Source: Actinoplanes sp. NBRC 103695 (GTDB lineage Bacteria; Actinomycetota; Actinomycetes; Mycobacteriales; Micromonosporaceae). Taken from it: a DNA stretch of 64,000 nucleotides. The DNA is taken from assembly GCF_030269485.1 (NCBI RefSeq), contig NZ_BSTL01000005.1:231010-295009 (forward strand), given 5' to 3'. The position numbers were made by a program, and so were the translations under genes. Position 1 is the first letter of the stretch. Every line of letters starts with the position of its first letter. The notes under the pieces were generated by a model. The model was not told where the DNA came from and made no database searches. It was given only the letters and a program-made list of their open reading frames with translations. Below, piece after piece: positions 51,058 through 61,770 of this stretch.

Positions 51058-51951
51058 TTAAGGGCGGGCGCCGACCTTGGTCACGGCGGCGGCGCCCAGG
51101 ACGGCGCCGGCGGTCAGCGCGGCCTCCGGCGCGGCGCCGGCGGACCAGGCCCGGAGCAGGCCCGCGGCGAAGGCGTCGCCCGCGCCGGTCGGGTCTTTCA
51201 CGAGTACGCGCGCCGGGGCGGGCAGACGCGCCACCCGGTCCCGCCCCGCCCACACGGCGCCGTCGGGGCCGAGCTTGACGATGACGTTCCGGCTGTGGCG
51301 GGCCAAGACCACGGCCTGCGCCTCGGGAGAACCGGACCCGGCCAGCACGGTCGCCTCGTCGGCGTTGCAGAGGAGCAGGTCGGCGTCGCGTACCCAAGCC
51401 AGGAAAGCGTGCGCACCCACCCGCCGCAACGGGGCCGCCGAGGATGCGTCGACGCTCACCGTGAGACCGCGGTCGCGGGCCGCGGCCAGCGCGGCCCGGC
51501 CACCGGCGCGGGAGCCCTCGTTGAGCAGAACATAGCCGGAAAGGTGCAGGTGGATCGCGTCCGGGGCGGCGACCACCGCGGCGTTCACGTCGTCCGGGTC
51601 CAGCAGGAGGCAGGCGCCGGGGTCGGTGATCAGGGTGCGTTCGTCGGGGCTGGCGAGCACCACGACCGTGCCGGTCACCGCGGCGGGATGGGCCCGCACC
51701 GCGCAGGTGACCCCGGCCGCGGTCAGCTCGGCGACCCGCTCGCGGCCGGCCACGTCGTCGCCCACCGAGGCGATCAGCGTGACCGGCGCTCCGGCGTGGG
51801 CCAGCCAGGCGGCCGTGTTCGCGCCCTGCCCGCCACCGGACGGCGTGATCGCGGCCATCGTGTCGGTGCCGGTCTCGATCGGCCCCTCCGGCACGACCAC
51901 CACGTCGGTGACCAGGTCACCGACGACGATGACGCGGCCCGCGTCAGTCAC
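51058..51951 (-). CDS. psuK: PfkB-family kinase, probable pseudouridine kinase
   Basis: A 297-residue ribokinase-fold enzyme with GGGQGANTAAWLA near the start and the catalytic motif DPTGAGDAFAAG near the end. Its position directly downstream of psuG suggests that it phosphorylates pseudouridine, giving the substrate of PsuG. GTG 51951 fits the family length; a GTG eight codons earlier is possible. Confidence 0.85.
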   Translation of the reverse strand: MTDAGRVIVVGDLVTDVVVVPEGPIETGTDTMAAITPSGGGQGANTAAWLAHAGAPVTLIASVGDDVAGRERVAELTAAGVTCAVRAHPAAVTGTVVVLASPDERTLITDPGACLLLDPDDVNAAVVAAPDAIHLHLSGYVLLNEGSRAGGRAALAAARDRGLTVSVDASSAAPLRRVGAHAFLAWVRDADLLLCNADEATVLAGSGSPEAQAVVLARHSRNVIVKLGPDGAVWAGRDRVARLPAPARVLVKDPTGAGDAFAAGLLRAWSAGAAPEAALTAGAVLGAAAVTKVGARP

Positions 51952-52011
51952 GGCGCGACGCTTTGCTCTGAGCACACATGTGCATCACCGGGGCCGGCCG
52001 TGCGAGACCGG

Positions 52012-52959
52012 TCATGCGGGTACGGAGAAACCCAGCGTGGCGGGGGCGGGGGAGGCCGCAGCGGCGATCTGGGCGGCCAGGGCCGCGTTGCGCAGGATGA
52101 TGCGTACGTTGACCGCCAGGCTCTTGCCCTGCGTGCTGGTGTGGAAGTGGGCCAGCAGGAACGGCGTGACCGCCTTGCCGGTGACGGCGTCGGCGGCCAG
52201 CCGGGACAGGCCCTCGGTCAGCGTGCGGTCGTGCAATGCCGGGTCGAGCTGCTCGTCGGCGGGGAGCGGGTTGGCCACGATCAGCGCGCCCTGGTGGACG
52301 CCCTGCTCGTCGCGGGCCTTCATCGCGTCGGCGATCTGCGCGGGTGAGCTGAGCTGCCAGTCCAGGTCGTGGCCGCCGTCGGTGACGAAGAAGCCGGGGA
52401 AGCGCCGCGTCCGGTAGCCCGCCACGGCCACCCCGAGCGTCTCCAGCCGTTCCAGGGTCGCGCCCACGTCCAGGATCGACTTGACCCCGGCACAGACCAC
52501 CACCACGGGGGTACGCGCCAGCGTCGTCAGGTCGGCCGACTCGTCGAACGTGCTGCTCGCCTCGCGGTGCACGCCGCCCAGCCCGCCGGTGGCGAACACG
52601 CGGATGCCTGCCGCCGCCGCGACGGCGCTGGTCGCGGCCACGGTCGTGGCGCCGTCGGCTCCCGTGGCGGCGGCGACGGCCAGGTCGCGGACGGAGAGTT
52701 TCGCCGTCTCGCCGGGCTGGGCCAGGTGCTCGATCTGCTCGGCGGAGAGCCCGACGACCAGTTTGCCCCCGATCATTCCGATCGTGGCGGGAACGGCGCC
52801 ATTGTCCCGAACGGTCTGCTCGATCTCCTGGGCCACCCGGACGTTGTCGGGGTGCGGCAGCCCGTGCGAGATGATCGTGCTCTCGAGGGCGACCACCGGC
52901 CGTCCGTCGCGGCGCGCCCGGGTCACATGCTCGCCGTACTGAATCGCGAAGTCGGTCAC
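52012..52959 (-). CDS. psuG: pseudouridine-5'-phosphate glycosidase
   Basis: PsuG splits pseudouridine 5'-phosphate into uracil and ribose 5-phosphate. The 315-residue protein shows VALESTIISHGLPHPDN with the catalytic Glu, GGLGGVHREASSTFD, and CAGVKSILDVGATLE containing the Schiff-base lysine. GTG 52959. The kinase gene follows after about 60 bp, forming a pseudouridine salvage pair. Confidence 0.93.
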   Translation of the reverse strand: MTDFAIQYGEHVTRARRDGRPVVALESTIISHGLPHPDNVRVAQEIEQTVRDNGAVPATIGMIGGKLVVGLSAEQIEHLAQPGETAKLSVRDLAVAAATGADGATTVAATSAVAAAAGIRVFATGGLGGVHREASSTFDESADLTTLARTPVVVVCAGVKSILDVGATLERLETLGVAVAGYRTRRFPGFFVTDGGHDLDWQLSSPAQIADAMKARDEQGVHQGALIVANPLPADEQLDPALHDRTLTEGLSRLAADAVTGKAVTPFLLAHFHTSTQGKSLAVNVRIILRNAALAAQIAAAASPAPATLGFSVPA

Positions 52960-53120
52960 GATGGCAACGGTACGGTGCCACGCTGCGAGGTGGTCGTTGG
53001 ACCGACCAGGCGAGAGGTGTCAGACTTGTCGTTTGGAGCTTCGTCCGCCGCTCGGGGGCCACGTCACGTGAGGGCCGGCGGATGGCCAAATCGAACGACC
53101 CGTTACGAGAGGCAGATACC

Positions 53121-53339
53121 GTGAGCACGCAGATCCTGGAGCGCCCGGAGACCAAGGATGCGGACACCGGGCCCGAGATGTTCCACTATGTGCGCAAGGA
53201 AAAGATCGCCGAGAGTGCCGTGATGGGCACGTACGTGATCGCGCTGTGCGGGGACAAATTCCCGGTGACGAAGACCCCCAAGCCCGGATCCCCGGTGTGC
53301 CCGGCGTGCAAGGAGATCTACGACGCCATGAAGCACTGA
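53121..53339 (+). CDS. DUF3039 family protein
   Basis: A 72-residue protein of the actinobacterial DUF3039 family with FHYVRKEKIAESAVMGTYVI, ALCG and CPACKEIY; the cysteines suggest zinc binding. GTG 53121 is chosen (AGAGG upstream); ATG 53082 with GAGGG upstream would add 13 residues and cannot be excluded. Function unknown. Confidence 0.82.
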   Translation: MSTQILERPETKDADTGPEMFHYVRKEKIAESAVMGTYVIALCGDKFPVTKTPKPGSPVCPACKEIYDAMKH

Positions 53340-53519
53340 CCAGGGACGACCCGCGCGGCGGCAGCACGCTCGATCACTGATCGGGCGGCGCCGCCGTTCG
53401 TGTGTACAAGGGCACACCTGTCGCAGCAGCCGACACTCCTGACCCACTCTCGTTATGCTGGCTCACGCCTCCGCCGGGTCTCCGCCGGGGGCGGTTTTGT
53501 GAGGAAGGAACGTCGCAGC

Positions 53520-55244
53520 TTGAGTCCGCCGCTACCGGATCTGGAGTCCTTCCCGCCCCTGCGGGCCTGGCAGCGCAAGGCACTGGTGGAGTACCTGCGC
53601 AGACGCTCCCCGGACTTCATGGCGGTCGCCACGCCCGGTGCCGGCAAGACCACGTTCGCCCTCCGGATCGCCGCCGAACTGCTCGCCGACGGCACCGTCG
53701 AGGCGGTCACCGTGGTCTGCCCGACCGAGCACCTGAAAAGCCAGTGGGCGACGGCCGCGGCCCGCGTCGGGATCCAACTGGACCACGCGTTCCGCAACTC
53801 CGACGTGCACTCGTCCCGGGACTTCCACGGGGCCGTCCTCACGTACGCGCAGGTCGGCATGGCGCCCGCGGTGCACCGCCGCCGGACGATGACCCGCTCG
53901 ACCTTCGTCATCCTGGACGAGATCCACCACGCCGGCGACTCCCGCACCTGGGGCGACGGGGTGAAGAACGCCTTCGACGAGGCCGAACGCCGGCTGATGC
54001 TGACCGGCACCCCGTTCCGGTCCGACGAGAACCCGATCCCGTTCGTCCTCTACGAGCGAGGCCAGGACGGCCTGCAACGCTCCCGTGCCGACTCGGTCTA
54101 CGGCTACTCCGACGCCCTCCGCGACGGCGTCGTGCGGCCGGTGCTGTTCATGGCGTACTCCGGGGAGACCCGGTGGCGCACCAACGCCGGTGACGAGCTC
54201 GCCGCCCGGCTGGGCGAGCCGATGACCAAGGACCTCATCGCGCAGGCCTGGCGTACCGCTCTGGACCACCGGGGCGACTGGATGCCCCAGGTGATGCGGG
54301 CAGCCGACGCACGCCTGACCAAGCTGCGCACGCACGGCATCCCCGACGCCGGTGGCCTGGTCATCGCGAGCGACCAGCAGACCGCCCGGGCGTACGCGAA
54401 ACTCCTGGAGGTCATCAGCGGCGAGAAGGCCGTCGTGGTCCTCTCCGACGACGCGGGAGCGTCGGAGCGGATCGCCACCTTCGCGCTGTCCACGCAGCGC
54501 TGGATGGTCGCGGTGCGGATGGTGTCGGAGGGGGTGGACATCCCGCGCCTGGCCGTCGGCGTCTACGCGACCAGCGCCTCCACCCCGCTCTACTTCGCCC
54601 AGGCGATCGGCCGCTTCGTGCGGGCCCGCAGAGAGGGCGAGACGGCGACGGTGTTCCTGCCCAGCGTCCCGCACCTGCTGGGCCTGGCCAGCGAGATGGA
54701 GGCCCAGCGCGACCACATCCTGGGCGCGCCGAAGGACCCGGACGGCCTGGACGACGACCTGCTCGAGCGCGCGCAGCGCGAGGAGAAGGCCGACGGCGAC
54801 CTGGAGAAGCAGTTCGAGGCGCTGGGCGCGACCGCCGAGCTGGACCAGGTGATCTTCGACGGGACGTCGTTCGGGATGGGGGCGATGACGGGTACGCCCG
54901 AGGAGGAGGAGTACCTCGGACTGCCCGGCCTGCTCACTCCCGACCAGGTCACCACGCTGCTCAACCGGCGCCAGGCGGACCAGCTGGCCGCCGAGAAGAA
55001 GACGAAGCGCAACGCCCCCGCGGACGTGCCGGCGCCCCGCGAGCCGGTCAAGCTGAGCGCGGGCGAGCAGCGGGTCAGCCTGCGCCGCCAGCTGAACACC
55101 CTGGTCGCCGCGCATCACCACCGCACCGGCCTGCCGCACGGCAAGATCCACGCCGAGTTGCGCCGGTTGTGCGGCGGCCCGCCGAGCGCCCAGGCGACGA
55201 TCGAACAGCTCGAGGAGCGGATCGCCACCGTCCAGACCCTCTGA
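53520..55244 (+). CDS. superfamily 2 DEAD/DEAH-type helicase
   Basis: A DNA or RNA helicase of about 574 residues. Motif I is ATPGAGKTTF, motif II is LDEIHH, motif III is LTGTPFRSD, and the C-terminal helicase domain has MVSEGVDIPRLAVGV and AQAIGRFVRARR (motif VI). The last 200 residues are charged. Restriction-associated and XPB-like helicases share this layout. The start is uncertain: TTG 53520 with GGAAGG upstream, or GTG 53499. A TATGCT hexamer at 53454-53459 could be its -10. Confidence 0.88.
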   Translation: MSPPLPDLESFPPLRAWQRKALVEYLRRRSPDFMAVATPGAGKTTFALRIAAELLADGTVEAVTVVCPTEHLKSQWATAAARVGIQLDHAFRNSDVHSSRDFHGAVLTYAQVGMAPAVHRRRTMTRSTFVILDEIHHAGDSRTWGDGVKNAFDEAERRLMLTGTPFRSDENPIPFVLYERGQDGLQRSRADSVYGYSDALRDGVVRPVLFMAYSGETRWRTNAGDELAARLGEPMTKDLIAQAWRTALDHRGDWMPQVMRAADARLTKLRTHGIPDAGGLVIASDQQTARAYAKLLEVISGEKAVVVLSDDAGASERIATFALSTQRWMVAVRMVSEGVDIPRLAVGVYATSASTPLYFAQAIGRFVRARREGETATVFLPSVPHLLGLASEMEAQRDHILGAPKDPDGLDDDLLERAQREEKADGDLEKQFEALGATAELDQVIFDGTSFGMGAMTGTPEEEEYLGLPGLLTPDQVTTLLNRRQADQLAAEKKTKRNAPADVPAPREPVKLSAGEQRVSLRRQLNTLVAAHHHRTGLPHGKIHAELRRLCGGPPSAQATIEQLEERIATVQTL

Positions 55245-55269
55245 GCAGGCTCTCCAGGCAGACATTCAA

Positions 55270-55296
55270 GACAAATGCCAGATCAAGACATTTGTC
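55270..55296. terminator. 8-bp hairpin after the helicase gene
   Basis: GACAAATG and CATTTGTC pair exactly around an 11-nt loop, 25 bp after the helicase stop. Confidence 0.55.
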
Positions 55297-55414
55297 GGAG
55301 CCGGGTGGGTGGTGCTGACCGCAGCTCACGCCGAGGGTCGCTTCGCTCCACCTGCGTGAGCGGTTGCGCTCAAACCAAACCGATGGTTTTGATCGCAACT
55401 GTTCCCAGAACGTG

Positions 55415-55446
55415 AAAGGGGCGCCCCACACCGTGGGCGCCCCTTT
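55415..55446. terminator. strong bidirectional hairpin terminator
   Basis: AAAGGGGCGCCC and GGGCGCCCCTTT pair perfectly around an 8-nt loop. It gives an A-tract/T-tract on both strands and sits between convergent genes. Confidence 0.9.
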
Positions 55447-55467
55447 GAAGCTTTGTCCGGGGATTAT

Positions 55468-55710
55468 TCAGTTGGAGTTGGAGGGCATCATGTCCGCGCC
55501 GCGCCAGACGAACTCCGGTTCCGCTGAGAACTGAACCGCGATCTTCACCAGGTCTTCCGCGTAGCGGTTGGCGTGGTGCCCACAGAACACCAGCTCGCCT
55601 CCACCCGCGAGGGTCAAACGGAGCTTCCCTGCTGCATTGCAGCGGTCGCACCGTTCATCGGCAGCTGTGCCGGCCAAACTTCCCGCCGGCGGCGTGAGAG
55701 TCGGGGTCAT
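55468..55710 (-). CDS. small zinc-ribbon-like protein (DUF7455-like)
   Basis: An 80-residue conserved actinobacterial protein with CDRCNAAGKLRLTLAGGGEL and FCGHHANRY, whose cysteines and histidines could bind one zinc. A protein of this type is commonly encoded next to the principal sigma gene. The ATG at 55710 has GAGGAGGAAGG directly upstream. Function unknown. Confidence 0.82.
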   Translation of the reverse strand: MTPTLTPPAGSLAGTAADERCDRCNAAGKLRLTLAGGGELVFCGHHANRYAEDLVKIAVQFSAEPEFVWRGADMMPSNSN

Positions 55711-55954
55711 CGCCTTCCTCCTCTGGTCGTCACCGATGAACTTGTTCCTCGGTTACTGCTCACCCATCGTGCAACATCGGTGCTCGTTGCGGCCTTCCCA
55801 CTGTGCCCCAGGGCGACCCAAGTCACACGTTGTCCGGCAAGTGTGCCGTCCCCCAAGGGTGCCACGTCAACGATCTCGTCAGTACAACGGTCTGATCACC
55901 ACCGTGTGTTGTACGGGTGGTGACCATTCCGACACGAAAGGTTGACTAGAAACC

Positions 55955-57493
<1,539 letters not shown>

Positions 57494-57635
57494 GAATGAC
57501 CTTCCGGAGGGCGAGTAGCACGGCCTGGAGCCCAGCACAGCGCACGGCGAAGAGGCTGGCCGGTGGTTGGTGGGAGCCCCCGAAATCCCGGACCCGGCCC
57601 TTTGCTGGGAGCCCGTTCATCGGTGGCAGGGGTGA

Positions 57636-57641
57636 ATTGTA
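57636..57641 (-). promoter_or_regulatory. candidate -10 element of sigA
   Basis: TACAAT on the minus strand is the best -10 match in the 252-bp region between sigA and the divergent suhB-like gene. The implied leader is about 135 nt. No clear -35 was found. Confidence 0.45.
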
Positions 57642-57745
57642 GCGCCGTCGGGCGAGATCCTCCCGTCGCCGCACGCCACCGGCCCGTCGCGAGGGGTCCT
57701 GCAACGTCCCGGCGGCAGAATGGTAATGGCAAATCGGCCTTGGAG

Positions 57746-58600
57746 GTGACCGACATTTCGCAGAAAACGAGTTCGGGCGCATCGGCGCCGGACGAGCTGC
57801 TGTCGCTCGCGGTGCGGATCGCCCGCGACGCGGCCGCGACGGCTCGCCGGATGCGGGACGCGGCGATCCAGGACGTGCAGACCAAGAGCACCGACACCGA
57901 TGTGGTCACCGCGGCGGACCGCGCGGTGGAACGGCAGGTGGTCGAGGCGCTGCGGGCCGAACGTCCCGGCGACGGCGTCCTGGGCGAGGAGTACGGCGAC
58001 AGCACAGCGCCCGATCCGGGGGCGGTGCGGTGGATCCTCGACCCGATCGACGGCACGGTGAACTACCTGTACGGCCTTCCGTCCTGGGCGGTGTCGCTGG
58101 CCGCCGAGGTGGACGGTGTCGTAGTGGCGGGCGTGGTGCACAACGCTGCGACCGGTGACGAGTGGACGGCCACGCGGGGCGGCGGAGCCTGGCGCGTCGT
58201 AGCCGAAACCGGTCTAGCTCGGCGGCTGGAGGGCTCGGTCCGTACCGAACTGGACCAGGCGCTCGTCGGCACCGGTTTCGGCTACGACGCCGCGCGCCGC
58301 GCGCACCAGGGCGCGGTGGTCGCCGGGCTGATCACCCGGGTCCGCGACATCCGGCGGATCGGCGCGGCCTCGGTGGACCTGTGCATGGCCGCCGAGGGCA
58401 TGCTGGACGCGTACTTCGAGAAAGGCCTGAATCCGTGGGACCACGCCGCGGGCGGTCTGGTCGCCACGGAGGCCGGTCTGCGCGTGTCCGGACTCGACGG
58501 TGACCCGCCGGGCAGCCGGATGCTGATCGCCGCGCCACCGGCGCTCTGGGGGCCGCTGCACGCCGCGCTCAGCGAGCTGGACGCGGCGGGCGGCCCCTGA
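57746..58600 (+). CDS. suhB: inositol monophosphatase family protein (SuhB-like)
   Basis: A 284-residue Mg-dependent phosphatase. Metal-site motifs are GEEYGDS, DPIDGTVNYLYG and the C-terminal WDHAAGGLVATEAG. It probably dephosphorylates inositol 1-phosphate for phosphatidylinositol and mycothiol synthesis. The start is uncertain: GTG 57746 directly abuts GGAGG, and TTG 57740 is two codons earlier. It is divergent from sigA, as in M. tuberculosis; the polyphosphate glucokinase gene remembered between them there is absent. Confidence 0.88.
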   Translation: MTDISQKTSSGASAPDELLSLAVRIARDAAATARRMRDAAIQDVQTKSTDTDVVTAADRAVERQVVEALRAERPGDGVLGEEYGDSTAPDPGAVRWILDPIDGTVNYLYGLPSWAVSLAAEVDGVVVAGVVHNAATGDEWTATRGGGAWRVVAETGLARRLEGSVRTELDQALVGTGFGYDAARRAHQGAVVAGLITRVRDIRRIGAASVDLCMAAEGMLDAYFEKGLNPWDHAAGGLVATEAGLRVSGLDGDPPGSRMLIAAPPALWGPLHAALSELDAAGGP

Positions 58601-58612
58601 CGAGGGCCGGCG

Positions 58613-59170
58613 TTACTTGGCCTCCTCGTCCTTCTTCTTCGGCGGCGGCGGGGCCAGGCACGCGCCCGGCGGCAGCTTGGGCTCGCTGAGCTCGACCAGC
58701 GACTGGTTGACCTCGGTGCTCGTGGCGAGCTGCCGGTACTGGTCGCCGATCACGATGTCGATCACGTCGGTGGTCCGCTTGGCGCTGTACTCCGCCCTCG
58801 CCTTGCCGAGGAAGTACGCCTTGATCAGCTGGGCGTTGCCGACCGCCTTTGGCCCGTACTGGATGATCGCGATCCTGGAGAACTTGGTCCTGCTCTCCTT
58901 CGGCGGCTGGACCTGGAAGCCGCGGTTCTTGAAGTCGTCGCTGACCCGATCGGCCAGGCCGGAGGTCTTCGTGCCGTTGAGCACGCGAACCTTGACCTCG
59001 TCGGTGTCGTCGGGGAGCGTGATGGTCGCCAGCGGGGCGCCCTCGGGACAACCGCCGTCGGCCGAGGCACCACCCTGGGTGTCGCGGACGAGTGCGACCA
59101 CGACGAAGACGATCGCGGCTACGGCGAGGACGCCGAGGACGACGAACGCCCGGACGCGCGCAAAGCTCAT
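58613..59170 (-). CDS. LytR C-terminal domain membrane protein
   Basis: A 185-residue protein with one N-terminal membrane helix (about 9-29) and an extracytoplasmic LytR_C domain (VKVRVLNGTKTSGLADRVSD, FQVQPPKESRT), ending in a Lys/Pro/Glu-rich tail. The domain occurs with cell-wall ligases and is thought to bind envelope polymers. ATG 59170 with GGAG upstream. Convergent with suhB, 12 bp apart. Confidence 0.85.
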   Translation of the reverse strand: MSFARVRAFVVLGVLAVAAIVFVVVALVRDTQGGASADGGCPEGAPLATITLPDDTDEVKVRVLNGTKTSGLADRVSDDFKNRGFQVQPPKESRTKFSRIAIIQYGPKAVGNAQLIKAYFLGKARAEYSAKRTTDVIDIVIGDQYRQLATSTEVNQSLVELSEPKLPPGACLAPPPPKKKDEEAK

Positions 59171-59536
59171 ACTGCCGGCTCCAGTAGGTGTGCCTCGATG
59201 GGGACGAGGTGAGGTTAGCGTCTGCCCGCCAAGGCCGCGGAAACAGGAGATACTTCCGGCGCGCCGACGATGATCCACGCGTCGGGGCCCCTACTTTGAT
59301 GTCGCCTCAGTCACATCGGGAACAATGAGCCGCCTGCGTGCGTACATCCGTCCTACGGGAGCGGTAAGGTACCGCGCTCGCCGGGGCATATCCACGAGGG
59401 GGTGGAGACGTCCTGAGCGGCAGTCGCTCTCCACTGAACGGTTGAGTAAGAAAAGTCCGCGGGAACCGGGAACCAGGAAGACGTCACCGGCGTTACTAAC
59501 GCCAAGTGACACATCGATACAGGAGAGTGAAATCCG
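59171..59536. other. 366-bp control region upstream of the DUF4193 gene
   Basis: No gene seen. Two perfect small palindromes are present: GCGGTA-AGG-TACCGC at 59361-59375 and GGCGTT-ACT-AACGCC at 59489-59503, the second 34 bp before the DUF4193 start. They may be operators or leader hairpins. Confidence 0.45.
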
Positions 59537-59833
59537 ATGGCCACCGACTACGACGCCCCGCGTCGCGACGAGGTCGACCTCGGCGAGGACAGCCTCGAGG
59601 AACTGAAGTCCCGTCGAGCTGACTCGCAGTCGGGCGCAGTGGACGTCGACGAGGTCGAGGTGGCGGAGAGCTTCGAGCTCCCCGGTGCTGACCTGGCCGA
59701 CGAGGAACTGACCGTCAAGGTTCTGCCGATGCAGACCGACGAGTTCCGCTGCTCCCGTTGTTTCCTCGTGCATCACCGCAGCCAGCTGGCCGCGGAACGC
59801 AACGGGGATCTGATCTGCCGTGAGTGCGCCTGA
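59537..59833 (+). CDS. DUF4193 family protein
   Basis: A 98-residue acidic protein of the actinobacterial DUF4193 family: MATDYDAPRRDEVDLGEDSLEELKSRR, then a C-terminal zinc-ribbon-like part with CSRC and CREC. It is conserved in this genomic position. ATG 59537 has CAGGAGAG upstream. Function unknown. Confidence 0.88.
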   Translation: MATDYDAPRRDEVDLGEDSLEELKSRRADSQSGAVDVDEVEVAESFELPGADLADEELTVKVLPMQTDEFRCSRCFLVHHRSQLAAERNGDLICRECA

Positions 59834-59902
59834 CCTGCCGGTCCGGCGCAGGCCTGTTTGACCGGGTCGGTACGCGGTGAAGTAAGGACGGGGAGGACGA
59901 CA

Positions 59903-60700
59903 ATGACCACACCCGAGACCGGAGCTTTGAGTCCGGAACCGTCCGAGACACCCGCGGAGACCGACGAGAGCGGGATCGGCAAGACGGTCGCTGAACTCGC
60001 CCGCAGCGACCTCGAGCCGGTCCGCCGCCGGCGCCTGTTGGGCCGGCTGGCAGGAGACGTACGCAGTAGCGGGCTGGGCAAGATGTTCCGGCCCAAGGCC
60101 GCTCTGCGCTGGATGACCGACGTGGTGGGCGACATCGCGCCGCACGTGCCGATCAGGGACCTCGCCACGTTGCGCACGCACTTCGACGGGATGGACAGCG
60201 ACGAGCTGGCCGACCGTCTCATCCGAAACGCGGCCCGGGCCACCGCCGGGATCGGGGCGGCCGGTGGCGGTGTCGCCTCGGTGCAGTGGGCGGTCACGCC
60301 CACGCTGCTGTCCGCGCCCGTGCTGCTCACCGCCGAGACGATCGCCGTGGTGGCGATCGAGCTGAAACTGATCGGTGAGCTGCACGAGATCTACCGGCGG
60401 CCGATCACCGGCCCGGCCGGCCAGCGTGCCACCGCCCTGCTCCAGGCATGGGCGTCCCAGCGGGGCGTCAACCCCCTGGTCCCCGGGGTGGGCGTGGCGT
60501 CGGTGCTGGGCACGGCCGCCCGTAAGGAGCTGCAGAGCACCCTGCTGAAGCGGTTCGGGCGCAACCTGACGACGCTCGGGCCCCTGCTGACCGGTGCGGC
60601 GGTGGCCGGCTACCTCAACCGCCGGGCGACCGGCAAGCTGGGCGAGGAGCTCAAGAAGGACCTGAGCAAGAAGCAGAAGAAGGAGTTACCGCCCGGCTGA
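59903..60700 (+). CDS. hypothetical membrane-associated protein
   Basis: A 265-residue protein I cannot assign to a named family. It has a Pro/Glu-rich N-terminus, a basic segment (PVRRRRLLGRLAG), and a central hydrophobic region (about 125-165, TAGIGAAGGGVASVQWAV then a second helix) with a glycine-rich segment near the end, finishing in a Lys-rich tail. ATG 59903 follows GGGGAGGA by 5 nt. It overlaps the opposing DUF3093 gene by 15 bp. Confidence 0.7.
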   Translation: MTTPETGALSPEPSETPAETDESGIGKTVAELARSDLEPVRRRRLLGRLAGDVRSSGLGKMFRPKAALRWMTDVVGDIAPHVPIRDLATLRTHFDGMDSDELADRLIRNAARATAGIGAAGGGVASVQWAVTPTLLSAPVLLTAETIAVVAIELKLIGELHEIYRRPITGPAGQRATALLQAWASQRGVNPLVPGVGVASVLGTAARKELQSTLLKRFGRNLTTLGPLLTGAAVAGYLNRRATGKLGEELKKDLSKKQKKELPPG

Positions 60701-61153
60701 GGCACGCAGCGCGGTGGCGAGCTCCACCGGATGCCGGGTGCTGACCACCCAGAAGGGCGTCGGGTCGGCCGGGTCGTCCAGCATCACCTGGACGGCGCCG
60801 CCGATCCATGGCCGCTGGATCACGAAGGCCAGCGGGTGCGAGCCGACGCCCAGCGCCTCCCGTTTGCCGGCCGCGTCCAGCGCGACCACCTCGCCGATCA
60901 CCGACAGCGGCAGGCGGGCGTCGTCGACCCGGAACTCGCCGCCGGTCACCGCCACCCGGATCCGGCCCAGCCAGAACAGCAGCGCCACGGTCAGCGGCAG
61001 GATCACGGCGAACGGCACCCAGGCCCGGACGCCGCCCGCGCCCATCCAGATCTCCACGCCGACCAGCCCGCCGCCGGCCAGCCCCAGTGGCCAGGACCAC
61101 CAGGGGATCCGCAGGCGCTCCGCGTAGGTCACCGGGGCCGCGTCGGTTGTCAC
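60686..61153 (-). CDS. DUF3093 membrane protein
   Basis: A 155-residue protein with two close N-terminal helices (about 20-60, WWSWPLGLAGGGLVGVEIW) and a cytoplasmic beta domain, typical of actinobacterial DUF3093. GTG 61153 is separated from TACCCT by six bases only, so the mRNA may be leaderless. It is divergent from dut, which is the usual arrangement. Confidence 0.83.
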   Translation of the reverse strand: MTTDAAPVTYAERLRIPWWSWPLGLAGGGLVGVEIWMGAGGVRAWVPFAVILPLTVALLFWLGRIRVAVTGGEFRVDDARLPLSVIGEVVALDAAGKREALGVGSHPLAFVIQRPWIGGAVQVMLDDPADPTPFWVVSTRHPVELATALRASAGR

Positions 61154-61248
61154 CCGGTGAGGGTACGGCGCGTCACCGTTGAAGGGTGCGGCAGGATGGC
61201 AGGGTGGACGCCGCTCGTACGCCCGTTTCACCAGAGAGGCCTGACGCT

Positions 61249-61764
61249 GTGGACGTGATGGTCCGCCGGCTCGATCCGGACCTGCCGCTGCCCGCGTACG
61301 CGCACCCCGGCGACGCCGGCGCCGACCTGGTCGCCGCCGAGGACGTCGAGCTCACGCCCGGCGAGCGCCGCCTGGTGCCGACCGGCGTCGCGATCGCCCT
61401 GCCGGAGGGCTACGTCGGCCTGGTGCACCCGCGCTCGGGCCTGGCACACCGCCTCGGCGTTACGGTGCTCAACGCGCCCGGTACGGTCGACTCCGGATAT
61501 CGCGGCGAGATCCTCGTGAACCTGGTCAACCACGACCGGGCCGCCACGGTCACGATCTCTCGCGGTGACCGCATCGCCCAGTTGCTGGTGCAGCGGGTCG
61601 AGCGCGCCACCTTCCACGTCGTCGACGAGCTGCCGGACACGGTCCGCGGCGCGGACGGGCACGGTTCGACCGGCGGCCATGAGGCTTTCGTTGGTGTTGG
61701 TGGCGGGACGGCCGACAGCGTTGTCGACGACCGCGCCGCCACGCCGCAGCGTGCAGAGAGGTGA
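61249..61764 (+). CDS. dut: deoxyuridine 5'-triphosphate nucleotidohydrolase
   Basis: dUTPase converts dUTP to dUMP and keeps uracil out of DNA. All five motifs of the trimeric family are present: [35 protein letters not shown] and [12 protein letters not shown] (the usual Phe of motif five is His). The 171-residue length includes a variable tail of about 25 residues. GTG 61249 has GAGAGG upstream. A DUF3710 gene follows after 6 nt. Confidence 0.94.
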   Translation: MDVMVRRLDPDLPLPAYAHPGDAGADLVAAEDVELTPGERRLVPTGVAIALPEGYVGLVHPRSGLAHRLGVTVLNAPGTVDSGYRGEILVNLVNHDRAATVTISRGDRIAQLLVQRVERATFHVVDELPDTVRGADGHGSTGGHEAFVGVGGGTADSVVDDRAATPQRAER

Positions 61765-61770
61765 CCCCCG